DNA of 64,000 nt from Scolanthus callimorphus (lineage: Eukaryota > Cnidaria > Anthozoa > Actiniaria > Edwardsiidae): positions 16,780,501-16,844,500 of the forward strand of contig CM066916.1 in NCBI GenBank assembly GCA_033964015.1. Reading direction: 5' to 3'. Positions 1-9,834 of the stretch are shown here, piece by piece. The notes under the pieces were generated by a model. That model was not told where the DNA came from and did no database searches. It saw only the letters and a list, made by a program, of their open reading frames with translations. The first letter of the stretch is position 1. Each line of letters begins with the position of its first letter. The translations under genes and the position numbers were made by a program.

Positions 1-1870
1 AATGTCTGTTTGAATCAGCGTTCCATGAATTCTCGAAAGACGAAACGCTCAGTTTATTTTATAACAAAGAAGCGCTCATTTCTGCGCGAATGTCTGCAAA
101 GTACCGAGTTTCTTTTTTTTTTCGCATGAAACCACTTCTCCCCTACAGTCAGTGTATACAAGCCATTATTCTTTGATCGGCAATGGAAAGCACAACATTC
201 CGCTACCTCATTGTTGCCACACTGCACTGAGCTCAATTTAATTTATTTGCAAACTTTCAAAACAGGGGGGTGAAGAGGTTCTCCGTGATTCACCCCAAAT
301 TTGCTCCGTGATGCGTGAAAACAGGAAAATTATTGCCGTGATCCGTGAAATCTCGTGACACGTGATTTTACGGATTTCTCTTCAGATGGGTCATGGGGGT
401 TGCGTTCTCTGGGGATCATTTTCTCTTGATTCAACTCAGCAGTGGAACGAAAACATTTTCGTGTAGCGCCCAATCTACAGCGCCACACGGATCCGAAGAG
501 CTGCCAAAAGAGCAGTAGCAACCCCGGGAGCAATCCATTTTGCATAAATGCGACAAAGATCACAGTGAATTTCGCAGAATGCATCGCGCTCTTCCCCAGG
601 CCCACTGCGCTCCCGTCCAAGATGGCGTCCACGCATGATGGAGCAGTCCGGCGTGACTTGAACTGCTTTTATGCATAATTCGGCCTTTTGAGGATGAAAT
701 CAGATCATCAGGCGACCTTCTTTCTCGTGACCTTTATTACAAGCACGATCTGGTATTGTTTGATTCATTTTCAACGTCTTGTTTACCTGGAAATGGTCCT
801 CGATGTACGGGTCAGCGAATGGATATGTCTTCATGGAGGGTGATTTTTGTCAAGAAATTTACTTTTCATGCTGTGTTACAAGGTCCATAGCCGTGAACAT
901 TCTTGTTTAGTGATGGAAAGGACTTGAGGAAGGCAGATTACGGGCACATATTTGCACAAGCGGCGATAATTTGACTGTGTTATTGTCTCACAAATGACAG
1001 ACCATGTTGTGTTTCCAAGCTCAGGACGCATGACAATCTAAGCAGGTAAACATAAGTGTATCTAGGAACATTAGTCGATGTAATTGCTAGCTTATTTTAT
1101 CAGATTGAGCTTTTGGCGAGAAGAAATAAGTCGAAACATTGGAAAATGTGGTATTTCTGTGCTTTCCGGTTGTATTTTATGCACCGCCAGGGACATTGGA
1201 GTTTGATTTAGGCCAAATGACTTTTTTATTGATGATCAGATATATGCTGAGAACAAATACAAGTGATTGGTGCTATTATTTCTACGAATTCTTTGGATTT
1301 GGTGATAAAAAGATCTCTTTTGGCCTAATGACTTATGTGCCACCATGCCTAATAAATGGCCCTGAAAAAGTAATTTATACAGAAGTGCCCAATTTTTTCT
1401 CAACTGATTTTGTTAGTACTAGGGTCAAAGTCATTTGTGGAAGTGAAGTCATTGCCAGATCTTGTTGCAGGTAAAAAAAATAATAATTTCTAAAAAGTTG
1501 CAATTTTCAGTAGTTCTTTCCATCTCAAAAATTGGCTAACACTACTGCCAGGCCCTGCTCGTCCAGGCAAAGCTATGCCAACGACACATATATTTTCTGA
1601 AAGGGCATTAACAGTAGATAGTTACCATGCAGTTTATTATTTCAGGAGTTATATTGTCTTGGTGAAATAACCATGATAATACAACTCCCCAAAACATGAA
1701 AATTTGGTGGTCAGAGGGCCAAAAGTGGGACCCCCCTGTAACTTTGAAACAAAATACCAGAAAACAAAACCAAAGTGGCTTTTGTAATATCTCATCAAAC
1801 CTAACTTCTGACACAAGTTTGAAGGAAATCGGTTGACACTCACTTTTCCTGCCTGGAACACTTTCTCAGA
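1..1870. other. No supported gene
   Basis: Several open frames of 60-111 codons occur, but none shows a recognisable domain, codon bias or splice context. A Kozak-like ATG in 'AAGATGGCGTCC' near 621 opens only 18 codons on the plus strand, so it could at most be a first exon. The stretch from 1660 to 1870 looks like old non-coding repeat. Confidence 0.5.
282..369. repeat. Degenerate CCGTGATNCGTGAA motif repeats
   Basis: The motif TCCGTGATTCA, TCCGTGATGCGTGAAA, GCCGTGATCCGTGAAA and CTCGTGACACGTGATT recurs four times in 88 bases with short spacers. This is seen directly. It may be a decayed minisatellite or the end of a dispersed repeat; no function is implied. Confidence 0.5.
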
Positions 1871-1871
1871 C

Positions 1872-1957
1872 AATGGCTCTTAAGCTCCTTCTATTCTGTA
1901 TTTGACACATTGGCAGGGATAGTCAATGAAATATATGTGGGCGTATTAGACAGTTTT
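1872..1957 (-). pseudogene. MULE-like pseudogene copy A, 3' fragment
   Basis: This stretch is nearly identical to 11811-11890, which is continuous there with the rest of the MULE-like pseudogene. Here it is separated from the next homologous piece (3600-3654) by about 1.64 kb of inserted sequence. It is therefore the downstream end of the same relic, cut by a later insertion. No usable reading frame is left. Confidence 0.6.
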
Positions 1958-2277
1958 TTTTGAAGCTATTTGCTCAGCAAATCTCTTCTTAGTCATCGCC
2001 CTCGAACTATGTGACTATGTATGTCACTTCGCGGGAATCGTCCAGCTTGCACTCCATGTTGCTCCTGTTTCTACATTGATTATACTTCAGTCACACAAGA
2101 ATCACGGGTCATGAAGTTTCTGCCTTACAAATATTTGAATTGAGCCAATCATAGCACTGCATCACTTTTACCCTCCCCTCCCTTGCTACATCAATCGGTA
2201 CGTCTCCCCACCATCCCCTCCCTTGTATCATCATGGCATTCACTTGTTCGGCGCTGGGTATCCTGTGTCTCGTCCCG
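1958..2277. other. Inserted sequence, no gene seen
   Basis: Left part of the insert that splits the MULE-like pseudogene. I see no coding or RNA feature before the first 605-bp direct repeat. Confidence 0.5.
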
Positions 2278-2882
2278 AGTCATGCGATCGATCAGTTATT
2301 TAAATCGAGCGTGGAATACAGCAAACAACGGTCGAAATTAACAAAGAACTATCCATAAAAGTACAAGAGATACACAAATATGGATGAAACTGAAAGGGGA
2401 AAAACATTACAGGTGAGAAATGAGAACAAGTCTAAGAAATGAGTTCCGAGATCAAAGTCTTATTTAATCCAAGGTCGACATCAATATTTATGTATAAATA
2501 ATAAAAGTTCCTCTTCGGGTAATGATCTACTGAGTGGCCGAATGGTATGATTCTCGCTCTGTAAAGTAATAGTCCGGGGTTCGAATCCCGGGATGGCAAG
2601 TTTTCTTTTTTTGCATTTTTCTCAAAGGCAAGTATTTTTTGTGTTTTCTTACCGGACGCGTCGTGATTAAAAAAGTCATGTTTTATTCCAAATCGATAGG
2701 GAAAGGGTAGAACTACTTCAGACAATGAAGTCTTTAATAAAAGTTGCCAGTGAGCATATGCACAATATTTTCTGGAATTTATCGCCTGCTTTAATTAAAA
2801 CCAAAATGAAAATTCACACCGCATTGCTTTAACCGGTGACGCAAACAAGTCTTATCTCTTTTCTCATGATTAGCCCATTCAT
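2278..2882. repeat. 605-bp direct repeat, copy 1
   Basis: Starts AGTCATGCGATCGATCAG and ends AGCCCATTCAT. It is about 97% identical by eye to 2932-3536 and separated from it by 49 bases. The unit contains a tRNA-like segment with perfect Pol III A and B boxes. The ends lack the TG...CA of LTRs, so I favour a tandem duplication of a SINE-containing segment over an LTR pair. Confidence 0.8.
2528..2598 (+). repeat. tRNA-Pro-like SINE head, copy 1
   Basis: Box A TGGCCGAATGG (2535-2545) fits TRGYNNANNGG and box B GGTTCGAATCC (2578-2588) fits GGTTCGANNCC. The segment TGGTATGATTCTCGCT matches the D-loop and anticodon 5' stem of metazoan tRNA-Pro as I know it. The 3' half of the anticodon stem is not complementary (AGTAATAG instead of GCGAGA), so it is not a working tRNA but a tRNA-derived SINE head or tRNA pseudogene that keeps its internal promoter. 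Confidence 0.7.
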
Positions 2883-2931
2883 GCTTTGTTCCAATCACCT
2901 AATTTACGAGGTGAATGTTTTGAGAGTTTAT

Positions 2932-3536
2932 AGTCATGCGATCGATCAGTTATTTAAATCGAGCGTGGAATACAGCAAACAACGGTCGAAATTAACAAAG
3001 AACTATCCATAAAAGTACAAGACATACACAAATATGGATGAAACTGAAAGGGGAAAAACATTACAGGTGAGAAATGAGAAAGAACAAGTCTAAGAAATGA
3101 GTTCCGAGATCAAAGTCTTATTGAATCCAAGGTCGACATCAATATTTATGTATAAATAATAAATGTTCCTCTTCGGGTAATTGATCTACTGGCCGAATGG
3201 TATGATTCTCGCTCTGTAAAGTAATAGTCCAGGGTTCGAATCCCGGGATGGCAAATTTTTTTTTTGGCATTTTTCTCAAAGACAAGTATTTTTTGTGTTT
3301 TCTTACCGGACGCGTCGTGATTAAAAAAGTCATGTTTTATTCCAAATCGATAGGGAAAGGGTAGAACTACTTCAGACAATGAAGTCTTTAATAAAAGTTG
3401 CCAGTGAGCATATGCACAATATTTTCTGGAATTTATCGCCTGCTTTAATTAAAACCAAAATGAAAATTAACACCGCATTGCTTTAACCGGTGACGCAAAC
3501 AAGTCTAATCTCTTTTCTCATGATTAGCCCATTCAT
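2932..3536. repeat. 605-bp direct repeat, copy 2
   Basis: Second copy of the unit at 2278-2882, offset by 654 bases. It differs by scattered substitutions and short indels, for example AGAACAAG versus AGAAAGAACAAG, and a 4-base difference just before box A. Confidence 0.8.
3184..3253 (+). repeat. tRNA-Pro-like SINE head, copy 2
   Basis: Same tRNA-like segment in the second repeat: box A at 3190-3200 and box B at 3233-3243, both still perfect matches to consensus. The anticodon stem is again broken. Retention of both boxes in two diverged copies is consistent with a recent SINE origin. Confidence 0.7.
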
Positions 3537-3574
3537 TGGAATGCTGGGAACAAGGTTATGACGGCCGGTCCTAC

Positions 3575-3599
3575 ATACATACATACATAAACCTTTATT
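3575..3599 (-). repeat. (CATA)n tract and LINE-tail-like AAATAAAGG
   Basis: CATACATACATACATA followed by AACCTTTATTTAG. Read on the minus strand this is TAAATAAAGG then a TATG microsatellite, the form of a CR1/L2-type LINE 3' tail. No LINE body follows, so it is at most a tail fragment at the edge of the 1.6 kb insert. Confidence 0.4.
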
Positions 3600-3654
3600 T
3601 AGCCAGAATATCAAAAATTTCGGGAACATCGTCTTAGGAAGAATTGTGTTGAAT
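3600..3654 (-). pseudogene. MULE-like pseudogene copy A, middle fragment
   Basis: Homologous to about 11895-11954 in copy B. It ends exactly where the Copia LTR begins; the homology resumes at 8283 on the other side. In copy B this stretch reads in frame as part of the pseudogene (minus-strand peptide QIQHNSSQGDVPDIF). Confidence 0.6.
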
Positions 3655-3989
3655 TGTTGCGTTTAGCCCCATAGCCATAGTAGTTACACAAGATAGCATA
3701 CAAGAACTTGACAGGATATTCACATATATAACAACAACAACAACAACTGATTTATTTCATATAGCTCAATCATATTTATATACAAGTTTCTAGGCGTATC
3801 AAGAATGGAATTCACGTACGATTATTTAGAGTTACATTCTTTTGGTTCCGGCAAGTCCTACATAGGAAATTACATACAGGTATCATAATAATTGTGATAG
3901 CACTAATCTATCTAATCTAAAGTGGTGAATCATGACTTAGATAGAGTAATCAGATAATGGATACGTAATATCAGGCACGTATTCTAACA
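3655..3989 (-). repeat. Copia 3' LTR
   Basis: 335 bp, bounded on the plus strand by TGTTGCGTTTAG and ATTCTAACA. In element orientation it is the 3' LTR. It contains an AATAAA signal on the minus strand and a short (TTG)n tract. Confidence 0.95.
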
Positions 3990-3998
3990 CCCCCACTT
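3990..3998 (-). other. Copia polypurine tract
   Basis: On the minus strand the nine bases AAGTGGGGG abut the 3' LTR start TGTTAG. This is the expected place and composition for the plus-strand primer. Confidence 0.8.
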
Positions 3999-4030
3999 GC
4001 TCTGATGTTACGAACCTTCAACAAAAAAAA

Positions 4031-6940
4031 TTAATTTCCCATTATAAAAGTTTTGAACTTTTCCAGCTTAGCTTTTGTGGCTGGTTTTGTAAAAATGTCT
4101 GCTACATTGTCCTCAGTTGGGACATACTGAACTTTTACATTTCCACTTTGAATTTCTGATCTGATAAAGTGGTATTTGATGTCAATGTGCTTCGATCTTT
4201 GATGGTTAACTGGGTTCTTAGCTAGATTAATTGCTCCCTGATTGTCGACATGAATCGTTACTTCTTCAACCATAATACTCATGTCAGTACATAGCTGTTT
4301 CAAAAATTTAGCTTCTTGTGCAGCATTAGCTAGTGAAATGTATTCAGCTTCACAAGTAGATAAAGCTACAGTTTGCTGCTTGCGGCTTTTCCATGAAATT
4401 AACGGTCCATTCTCAGTCAACTGAAAATTATATCCAGTTATGCTGCGTCTATCTTTCACAGATGCTCCCCAGTCCGAATCACACGAGCCTGTAAGTATCA
4501 AGGCTGATTCCGATTTGCCAAATTTAAGGCCTTGTTCCCGTGAACCTTTGAGATATCTCAGTACATGTTTTGCCATACTGAGATCTGACTGAGTTGGTTT
4601 TGCCATATTCTGTGAAAGTTTAGTCACAGTGTAACACAAATCAGGTCTAGTACCTGTCATTACATATATTAAACTCCCCACAATTGCTCTATACAATCTC
4701 GGATCATCCAATTCGCGCGCTTCTTCGTCGTTACTCTTTTCTGCTCCTAGAGCGCACGGCGTTGCCTTTGGTTTGCAATCTGACATTTCAAATTTCGAGA
4801 GGATTTTATCTATGTATTGTGTCTGGCTCATCTCGATTGAATCTTTGTTGCATTTGAAATTTGTTCCCAAAAACCACGAAAGTTTGCCAAGATCTTTCAT
4901 TTTGAACTTTCTGCACAGAGCCTCTTTAACGCTTTCCAACAAAGTTAAAGTAGTTGCAGAAATTATGATATCATCTACCCAGATGATCAAAATAATCAAT
5001 CCATTTTCCTCTGAATTTCTAGTGTACACGCATGGGTCTGCGAGCGATTGAGAAAAGTTTTCACTTAGCAAATAGTTATGAAGCATGTTGTTCCAATTTC
5101 TCCTGCTTTGTTTCAAACCATATAGAGATTTCTTTAACTTACAAACTAGTTTCTCTCCGTTTTCTCCGCGCTTCTCAAAGCCTTCCGGTTGTTCCATATA
5201 AATTTCGCAGTCAATTGGCGCATTTAGATAAGCTGTCTTAACGTCCATTTGATGAGTAATCATGTCATTCTGCACTGCTGTTTGCATAAGCATTCGTACT
5301 GAACTCATGCGAGCAGTAGGCGCAAACGTTTCCTGATAGTCTATGTCTGCGATTTGTGAATAGCCTTTAGCTACGTAGCGTGCTTTATGTGTCTCTTCTC
5401 TATTAGGTCCCGTTTTCACGGCAAAAACCCATTTTCCCCCCACTATCTGTCTACCCTCGGGTGGCGTGACTAACTCGAACGTGTCATTGTCAATTAGAGC
5501 TGTCATTTCGTCATTCATGGCCTTTTGCCATTTTGGCATCTCTTTTGAAATCAAAGCATCGTCATAAGTGGTCGGGATGTTCGCGACTCGATAACAGTAG
5601 TCTACAGTGTTGCTAACTTCGTCTAAGTCACTGTTCATTGCATATTCGTCAAAACGCTTAGGTTTGTTGCGAATTCGTCCGGGATAACGACGTTCTAGTT
5701 CGTGTTCAGTACTCTCAGACTCCGTCACGTCCTCCTCTTCTGTTGTTTGTTCTGTTACGTCAGTGTCAACAGTTGTATGTGGGGTCGGTAACACACTCTC
5801 GTCTTCGTCTATCTTAGGCACGTAAACTTTGTTTTGTTCAAGAAATTTTACGCATCGCGCTCTTTCTACAACGTTTCTCTCCGGGTAATAAACAAGGTAT
5901 GCCGGACTATCTCGGTCATAACCTACGAAAGTGCCTTTCTTACTGCGCGCTTCTAATTTCTTCGCGTTCTGAACATAGGCATAACACGTAGAGCCAAAAA
6001 CATGCATCCTACTCGCATCCGGTTTCTTTCCGATAAGGGCCTCATAAGGCGTTTTACCTAATCGCGCGTTAAAACAACGATTACGAATGTATGCGGCTGT
6101 CATTACTGCGTACGTCCACAATTCCTTAGGTAATTCAGACTCTAGCAAAAGACATCTCGCCATTTCAAACAGGCTTCGCCACATCCTTTCTGCAGTACCA
6201 TTCTGGTGCGGAGAATGCGGCGCACTTGTCTCGCGCTTAATGCGATTTTTGCGAAGTAAAGACTTAAACTGTTTACTTGTAAATTCACCCCCGCCATCCG
6301 ATCTAATGCGCTTTGGCTTACCAAATGGAGCGATGTCAGCAAGAAACTTCTGCGTCGCTTCTAGAGTATCACTTTTCTGTTTCAGAAAATACACCATGTT
6401 AATACCGGTAAAATCATCTACAAAACACAAAGCATATCGGAAACCTCCCTTTGCTACGGGATCTATCGGGCCGGCCAAATCGCAATGCACAAAATCTAAA
6501 GGTGCTTTAGCCCTATCATCTGGCTTACGGCTCCGAGTTTGGCACATTTTGCCTTGCGTACAAATAGCGCAATCGAGCTGTTCATCATTCGCAATTTTCA
6601 TGCTTTCAACAACATTTTCCAATTTGCGTAAATCTTGAAAATTACAATGACCCATAATTTGGTGCCACTGCATTAAAGAACTCGCATTATTGTTTGAAGA
6701 TGAAATGCTGTTTAGGTAATACAAACGGCCTTTCTGCTCGACCTCAAACATTGTGCCATCTGGTGCTTTAAAATACTTTGCGTCCTTATTAAGACTGACA
6801 CTCGCGCCCTTTGCAATGGCAGCAGAAACTGAAAAAATGTTTTGGTTGTATGACGGAATGTACAGAGCATTGTTGAGAATAACATCTTGTAAATTTCCAT
6901 TTACATCGAAAAGCTTTACTTTGGCATTCCCTTTTCCCAA
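4031..6940 (-). CDS. pol: Copia polyprotein: integrase, RT and RNase H
   Basis: An uninterrupted 969-codon frame carrying the downstream part of a Copia polyprotein. In order: pre-integrase zinc-binding region (WHQIMGH near residue 93, then CAICTQGK near 125), integrase core with HCDLAG, RSDGGGEF and NGTAER supplying the DDE triad (about 150-250), reverse transcriptase with YGLKQ and the catalytic WVDD (family usually YVDD), and Copia RNase H ending with the DNQGA and KHIDIKYHFIR motifs. It converts element RNA to cDNA in cytoplasmic particles and integrates it. The frame opens with TTG rather than ATG, because it was once continuous with gag-protease: a single-base loss near 6938 put them in different frames. 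Apart from that indel I see no stop or gap. Confidence 0.93.
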   Translation of the reverse strand: MGKGNAKVKLFDVNGNLQDVILNNALYIPSYNQNIFSVSAAIAKGASVSLNKDAKYFKAPDGTMFEVEQKGRLYYLNSISSSNNNASSLMQWHQIMGHCNFQDLRKLENVVESMKIANDEQLDCAICTQGKMCQTRSRKPDDRAKAPLDFVHCDLAGPIDPVAKGGFRYALCFVDDFTGINMVYFLKQKSDTLEATQKFLADIAPFGKPKRIRSDGGGEFTSKQFKSLLRKNRIKRETSAPHSPHQNGTAERMWRSLFEMARCLLLESELPKELWTYAVMTAAYIRNRCFNARLGKTPYEALIGKKPDASRMHVFGSTCYAYVQNAKKLEARSKKGTFVGYDRDSPAYLVYYPERNVVERARCVKFLEQNKVYVPKIDEDESVLPTPHTTVDTDVTEQTTEEEDVTESESTEHELERRYPGRIRNKPKRFDEYAMNSDLDEVSNTVDYCYRVANIPTTYDDALISKEMPKWQKAMNDEMTALIDNDTFELVTPPEGRQIVGGKWVFAVKTGPNREETHKARYVAKGYSQIADIDYQETFAPTARMSSVRMLMQTAVQNDMITHQMDVKTAYLNAPIDCEIYMEQPEGFEKRGENGEKLVCKLKKSLYGLKQSRRNWNNMLHNYLLSENFSQSLADPCVYTRNSEENGLIILIIWVDDIIISATTLTLLESVKEALCRKFKMKDLGKLSWFLGTNFKCNKDSIEMSQTQYIDKILSKFEMSDCKPKATPCALGAEKSNDEEARELDDPRLYRAIVGSLIYVMTGTRPDLCYTVTKLSQNMAKPTQSDLSMAKHVLRYLKGSREQGLKFGKSESALILTGSCDSDWGASVKDRRSITGYNFQLTENGPLISWKSRKQQTVALSTCEAEYISLANAAQEAKFLKQLCTDMSIMVEEVTIHVDNQGAINLAKNPVNHQRSKHIDIKYHFIRSEIQSGNVKVQYVPTEDNVADIFTKPATKAKLEKFKTFIMGN

Positions 6941-7971
6941 ACTACATTGGCCTTACTTCCATCTGCCAATTCAATATAATGACCATTTGCGTCAAAATTT
7001 TCATCAAAACTCACAAATTTTTCACGCTCTGTTACAATGTGGCTCGTAGCACCACTATCTAGTAAGAGATTAGTGACTTTCTTACCATTCCTATTTGTTA
7101 TCTGTTCTTCACTAAAAGTAAAGGCGAAATCATGTTCGTCCTCCTCGGCACTCTTCTTTGCGGAGTCGCCTGATCTCTGTTGCCCTTGTGACTGACCTTG
7201 GGGCTTCCTGCTGCGACAGTCTCTTGTGTTGTGTGATACAGTCCTACACTTTGCACACCATTTGCTAGACTCCTTGCTGTAGCAGTCAATACTTTTGTGG
7301 CCTTTTCTTCCACATTTGTAGCAGTTTCCCTGGAATTTTTGCTTTAAAGTCATGACGCTTTCCTCGTCATTTCCAGGGGTCCTTCGGCAGCTTTTCTCCG
7401 TCTCCTCATAGTTTCGGAGAGCTGTTTTAAACTCGCTGAAGGTCATCGGTTTTTCCTTCTGCGCTGCCACCGTCGCGAAGGTTTTGTAGCCATCTGGCAG
7501 GCCTTTTAGAGCCATGGCTACCAGTAGCCCATCGCTTATTACTTCTTCGGCGGCTTTCAGGGCGGTAGATGCTTTCTCCGCTCGGAGGATGTAGTCCGTT
7601 GTAGACTCGCCATCCTTCATCGTCAGGGAAGTCAACTCAGTATATAGGGCAATTACTCTTGGCTTCCCCTTGCCCTGGTAGTGCTCTCGCAAGACACCTA
7701 GGGCTTTCCTGCCGTCGTTATTGGCCTCTCGTATCACGAGAGCCAAACTTCTGTCGTCCAAGCACTGGACCAACTCCGCGAACGCATTTGCGTTCTTTTC
7801 TTCGTCAGGGGCCGTGGTTTCTCCTTCCTTTGGTATAACCACATGGTACAGCTTCTGGAGGCGCATGTAGCCAAGGAACTTTACTTCCCAGAGCTCGTAC
7901 TTGCTTTCGTCTCCACTGAACATGAGCGTCCTCCTGGGCCCATAACCTGTTGCGTTTAGCCCCATAGCCAT
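6916..7971 (-). CDS. gag: Copia gag and aspartic protease
   Basis: Gag with the Copia-type N-terminal domain (FSGDESKYELWEVKF), two CX2CX4HX4C zinc knuckles (CYKCGRKGHKSIDC and CAKCRTVSHNTRDC), then the protease active site LLLDSGATSH. It packages element RNA into particles. The frame runs into pol but ends in WEKGMPK and a stop where pol begins one frame away. Start choice is uncertain: ATGs at 7971 and 7965 lie inside the 5' LTR, so translation from them would read through the primer-binding site; ATG at 7923 is the first after it but would sit only 3 residues before the conserved domain. I chose 7971 because the frame is open across the LTR border. Confidence 0.85.
   Translation of the reverse strand: MAMGLNATGYGPRRTLMFSGDESKYELWEVKFLGYMRLQKLYHVVIPKEGETTAPDEEKNANAFAELVQCLDDRSLALVIREANNDGRKALGVLREHYQGKGKPRVIALYTELTSLTMKDGESTTDYILRAEKASTALKAAEEVISDGLLVAMALKGLPDGYKTFATVAAQKEKPMTFSEFKTALRNYEETEKSCRRTPGNDEESVMTLKQKFQGNCYKCGRKGHKSIDCYSKESSKWCAKCRTVSHNTRDCRSRKPQGQSQGQQRSGDSAKKSAEEDEHDFAFTFSEEQITNRNGKKVTNLLLDSGATSHIVTEREKFVSFDENFDANGHYIELADGSKANVVWEKGMPK
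7933..7947 (-). promoter_or_regulatory. Copia primer-binding site for half initiator tRNA
   Basis: Immediately inside the 5' LTR the minus strand reads GGTTATGGGCCCAGG. The plus strand, CCTGGGCCCATAACC, is the anticodon stem-loop of eukaryotic initiator tRNA-Met (anticodon CAT), not its 3' end. Drosophila copia is known to prime from a tRNA-iMet fragment cut in the anticodon loop, and this site has the same design. Confidence 0.9.
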
Positions 7972-8282
7972 AGTAGTTACACAAGATAGCATACAAGAAC
8001 TTGACAGGATATTCACATATATAACAACAACAACAACAACTGATTTATTTCATATAGCTCAATCATATTTATATACAAGTTTCTAGGCGTATCAAGAATG
8101 GAATTCACGTACGATTATTTAGAGTTACATTCTTTTGGTTCCGGCAAGTCCTACATAGGAAATTACATACAGGTATCATAATAATTGTGATAGCACTAAT
8201 CTATCTAATCTAAAGTGGTGAATCATGACTTAGATAGAGTAATCAGATAATGGATACGTAATATCAGGCACGTATTCTAACA
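7948..8282 (-). repeat. Copia 5' LTR
   Basis: 335 bp, apparently identical to 3655-3989. It should carry the promoter and, on the minus strand, an AATAAA at 8049-8044. The gag frame is open into this LTR. Confidence 0.95.
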
Positions 8283-9419
8283 AATGCAAGCAAGTTCTTT
8301 GAAAATCTTCTCCAGGTCTTTGGATTTAAAAAACAAGCGATGCCAGACTGTCAAGCGATCGTAGTGGACTGAGCATCCTCTTGTTACCTTTTCTGCGAGT
8401 TCTTTACCAAGAATAGATACAAATCCGTTGTACTCTCCATCAACGAAATCGACCATAATCTGCTTTATGGACCTGCCATATCTAAAATCGTGGTGATCTT
8501 CGGTAACTTTTTTGATTTTGCTTTTGAATGTCGTCGCGTATCCTCTCCATTCTGCTTGTCGCGTAAAACTCTTGCAACTTCTTGACACTGCATTGTGTCG
8601 GGGTTGAATGGAACCCGGTTGAGCAGGTAAGTCGTCCTTGCAGGTGTAAGCAATGTCTGGGAATAGTTTTTTTGCTGTGCTGAGAAGTTGTAGCTGAAAG
8701 GGAGGCATAAAAATGCATGCTTTCTATTCGGTTTAAAATGTACTCCATGCCATCCATTTAGTAATTCCCCAAAGTATTTCGTTCACTTTATTGGACAATC
8801 CACATTTTGGACCATGTTGTTGATTTTCAACGTTTTCTCTTATCATGCCGTTATCTATAATTTTAAGGTGCCCTCGAGTGGACTTACTTGAGGTTCCGAG
8901 AACATGGACCCTAGTACGACGTATTCAATCAACATTTCAAGTTGCCGGTGATATTTCACCTCGAATTGACCCAATGCCACACCCTTTTAATAGATCGTTT
9001 GTCGTCAGAGAGGAGTTTCTTCTGATCTTGAGTTGCATTTTTGTGAAATGTGGTGACGTCTGGTTTATCGTGATTGTGAGATGTTCCTGGGACGATGCCC
9101 ATCCATCTCCTGCCGTCATAGATCTCGGGCCAAAGATACATAACTTGTGCTGGACAGTTACCACTTTAACTTAGCTTGTACATGTCGCCATGCAGTTGGC
9201 ATTTGTTAGCTTTTTGTCGATTGGAGACTGTGTACAATCTGAATGAATACATCCTTTCACACCTACACACAGGGCTTGTTTTACTCTCTTTTCCAGCAAC
9301 AGCCATATTGTGCGATGTGTGCCTGTCTTATCGACCAAGAAACCTTTAGAAACACGCGAGGTTGAGCATGAAGCTAAAACCTTATCTTCTACCTGTAGCG
9401 TTGAGTTTTCTAGAATCAA
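8283..9419 (-). pseudogene. MULE-like transposase pseudogene, copy A 5' part
   Basis: Minus-strand sequence with shifting frames that, taken piecewise, resembles a Mutator-like (MULE) transposase. One piece (8277-8708) has a DDE-like segment VDFVDGEYNGFVSILG followed by RGCSVHYDRLTVWHRL, the D...GCxxH pattern of the MULE domain. Upstream pieces include DGRRWMGIVPGTSHNHDKPD, like the FLYWCH/FAR1-type DNA-binding regions that precede MULE domains. It is about 90% identical to 11940-12910. The Copia element interrupts it just after KELAC. Family assignment is from motif pattern only; frameshifts and stops show it is dead. Confidence 0.5.
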
Positions 9420-9834
9420 GGACGGTTCACCTCCGACACGGTTAAGGTCCTTATGATCTTCCGAGAGTATTTCTAAAAAAATATAAAGAAACGCTCACGA
9501 AAAAAAAAATATTAGCGGAGACCCTCTCAGAAACTATTATGCCATTATGTAATATATGAAATGTATATATAAAATGTATTTAGCACGGCCGAAAGCTGAA
9601 ACCGATTGGTTAAAGAATAAAAAAATATATATATACAGAGTAGGAAACAAAACTACCAACTTCTACCTTCCAAGGTTCTTAACAACCAGCGAGTTCTTGG
9701 AAGCAGACGAGGTCTTGTCCCCTGTCAAGTGAAAAATATTTTCATATATAAACCTGGTTAATGTACACTGTGTACACAACTAAGACTGCTTTGGGCCTTG
9801 AAGGGTAGCAGTTAAGACATTTTTTGCTCAACAT
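9420..9834. other. No gene seen
   Basis: AT-rich sequence with short T/A runs between the MULE-like and the P-element-like relics. No domain or splice pattern is supported. Confidence 0.5.

Larger units (their letters stand above)
3655..8282 (-). mobile_element. Full-length Copia LTR retrotransposon
   Basis: A 4628-bp Ty1/copia element on the minus strand: two 335-bp LTRs that look identical base for base, a primer-binding site matching the initiator tRNA-Met anticodon arm, gag with two zinc knuckles and protease, integrase-RT-RNase H in the Copia order, and a purine tract before the 3' LTR. LTR ends are 5'-TGTTA...AACA-3'. Flanks share only AAT (3652-3654 and 8283-8285), so the target duplication is 3 bp or a mutated 5 bp. 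The paralogous locus at 11940-11970 lacks the insertion. Identical LTRs imply recent integration; one indel separates gag-protease from the rest. Confidence 0.95.

Noticed and set aside
1139..1474. 111-codon plus-strand frame
   Set aside because: No domain, no splice context, and AT-biased composition; two GGCCTAATGACTT-like words suggest a decayed repeat.
2432..3379. Minus-strand frames with the peptide SRDSNPGL
   Set aside because: RDSNPG is the usual by-product of translating a tRNA box B; both frames are shadows of the SINE-like repeats.
2278..3536. 605-bp repeats as LTRs of a small LTR element (TRIM)
   Set aside because: No TG...CA ends, no primer-binding site or purine tract in the 49-bp spacer; tandem duplication is simpler.
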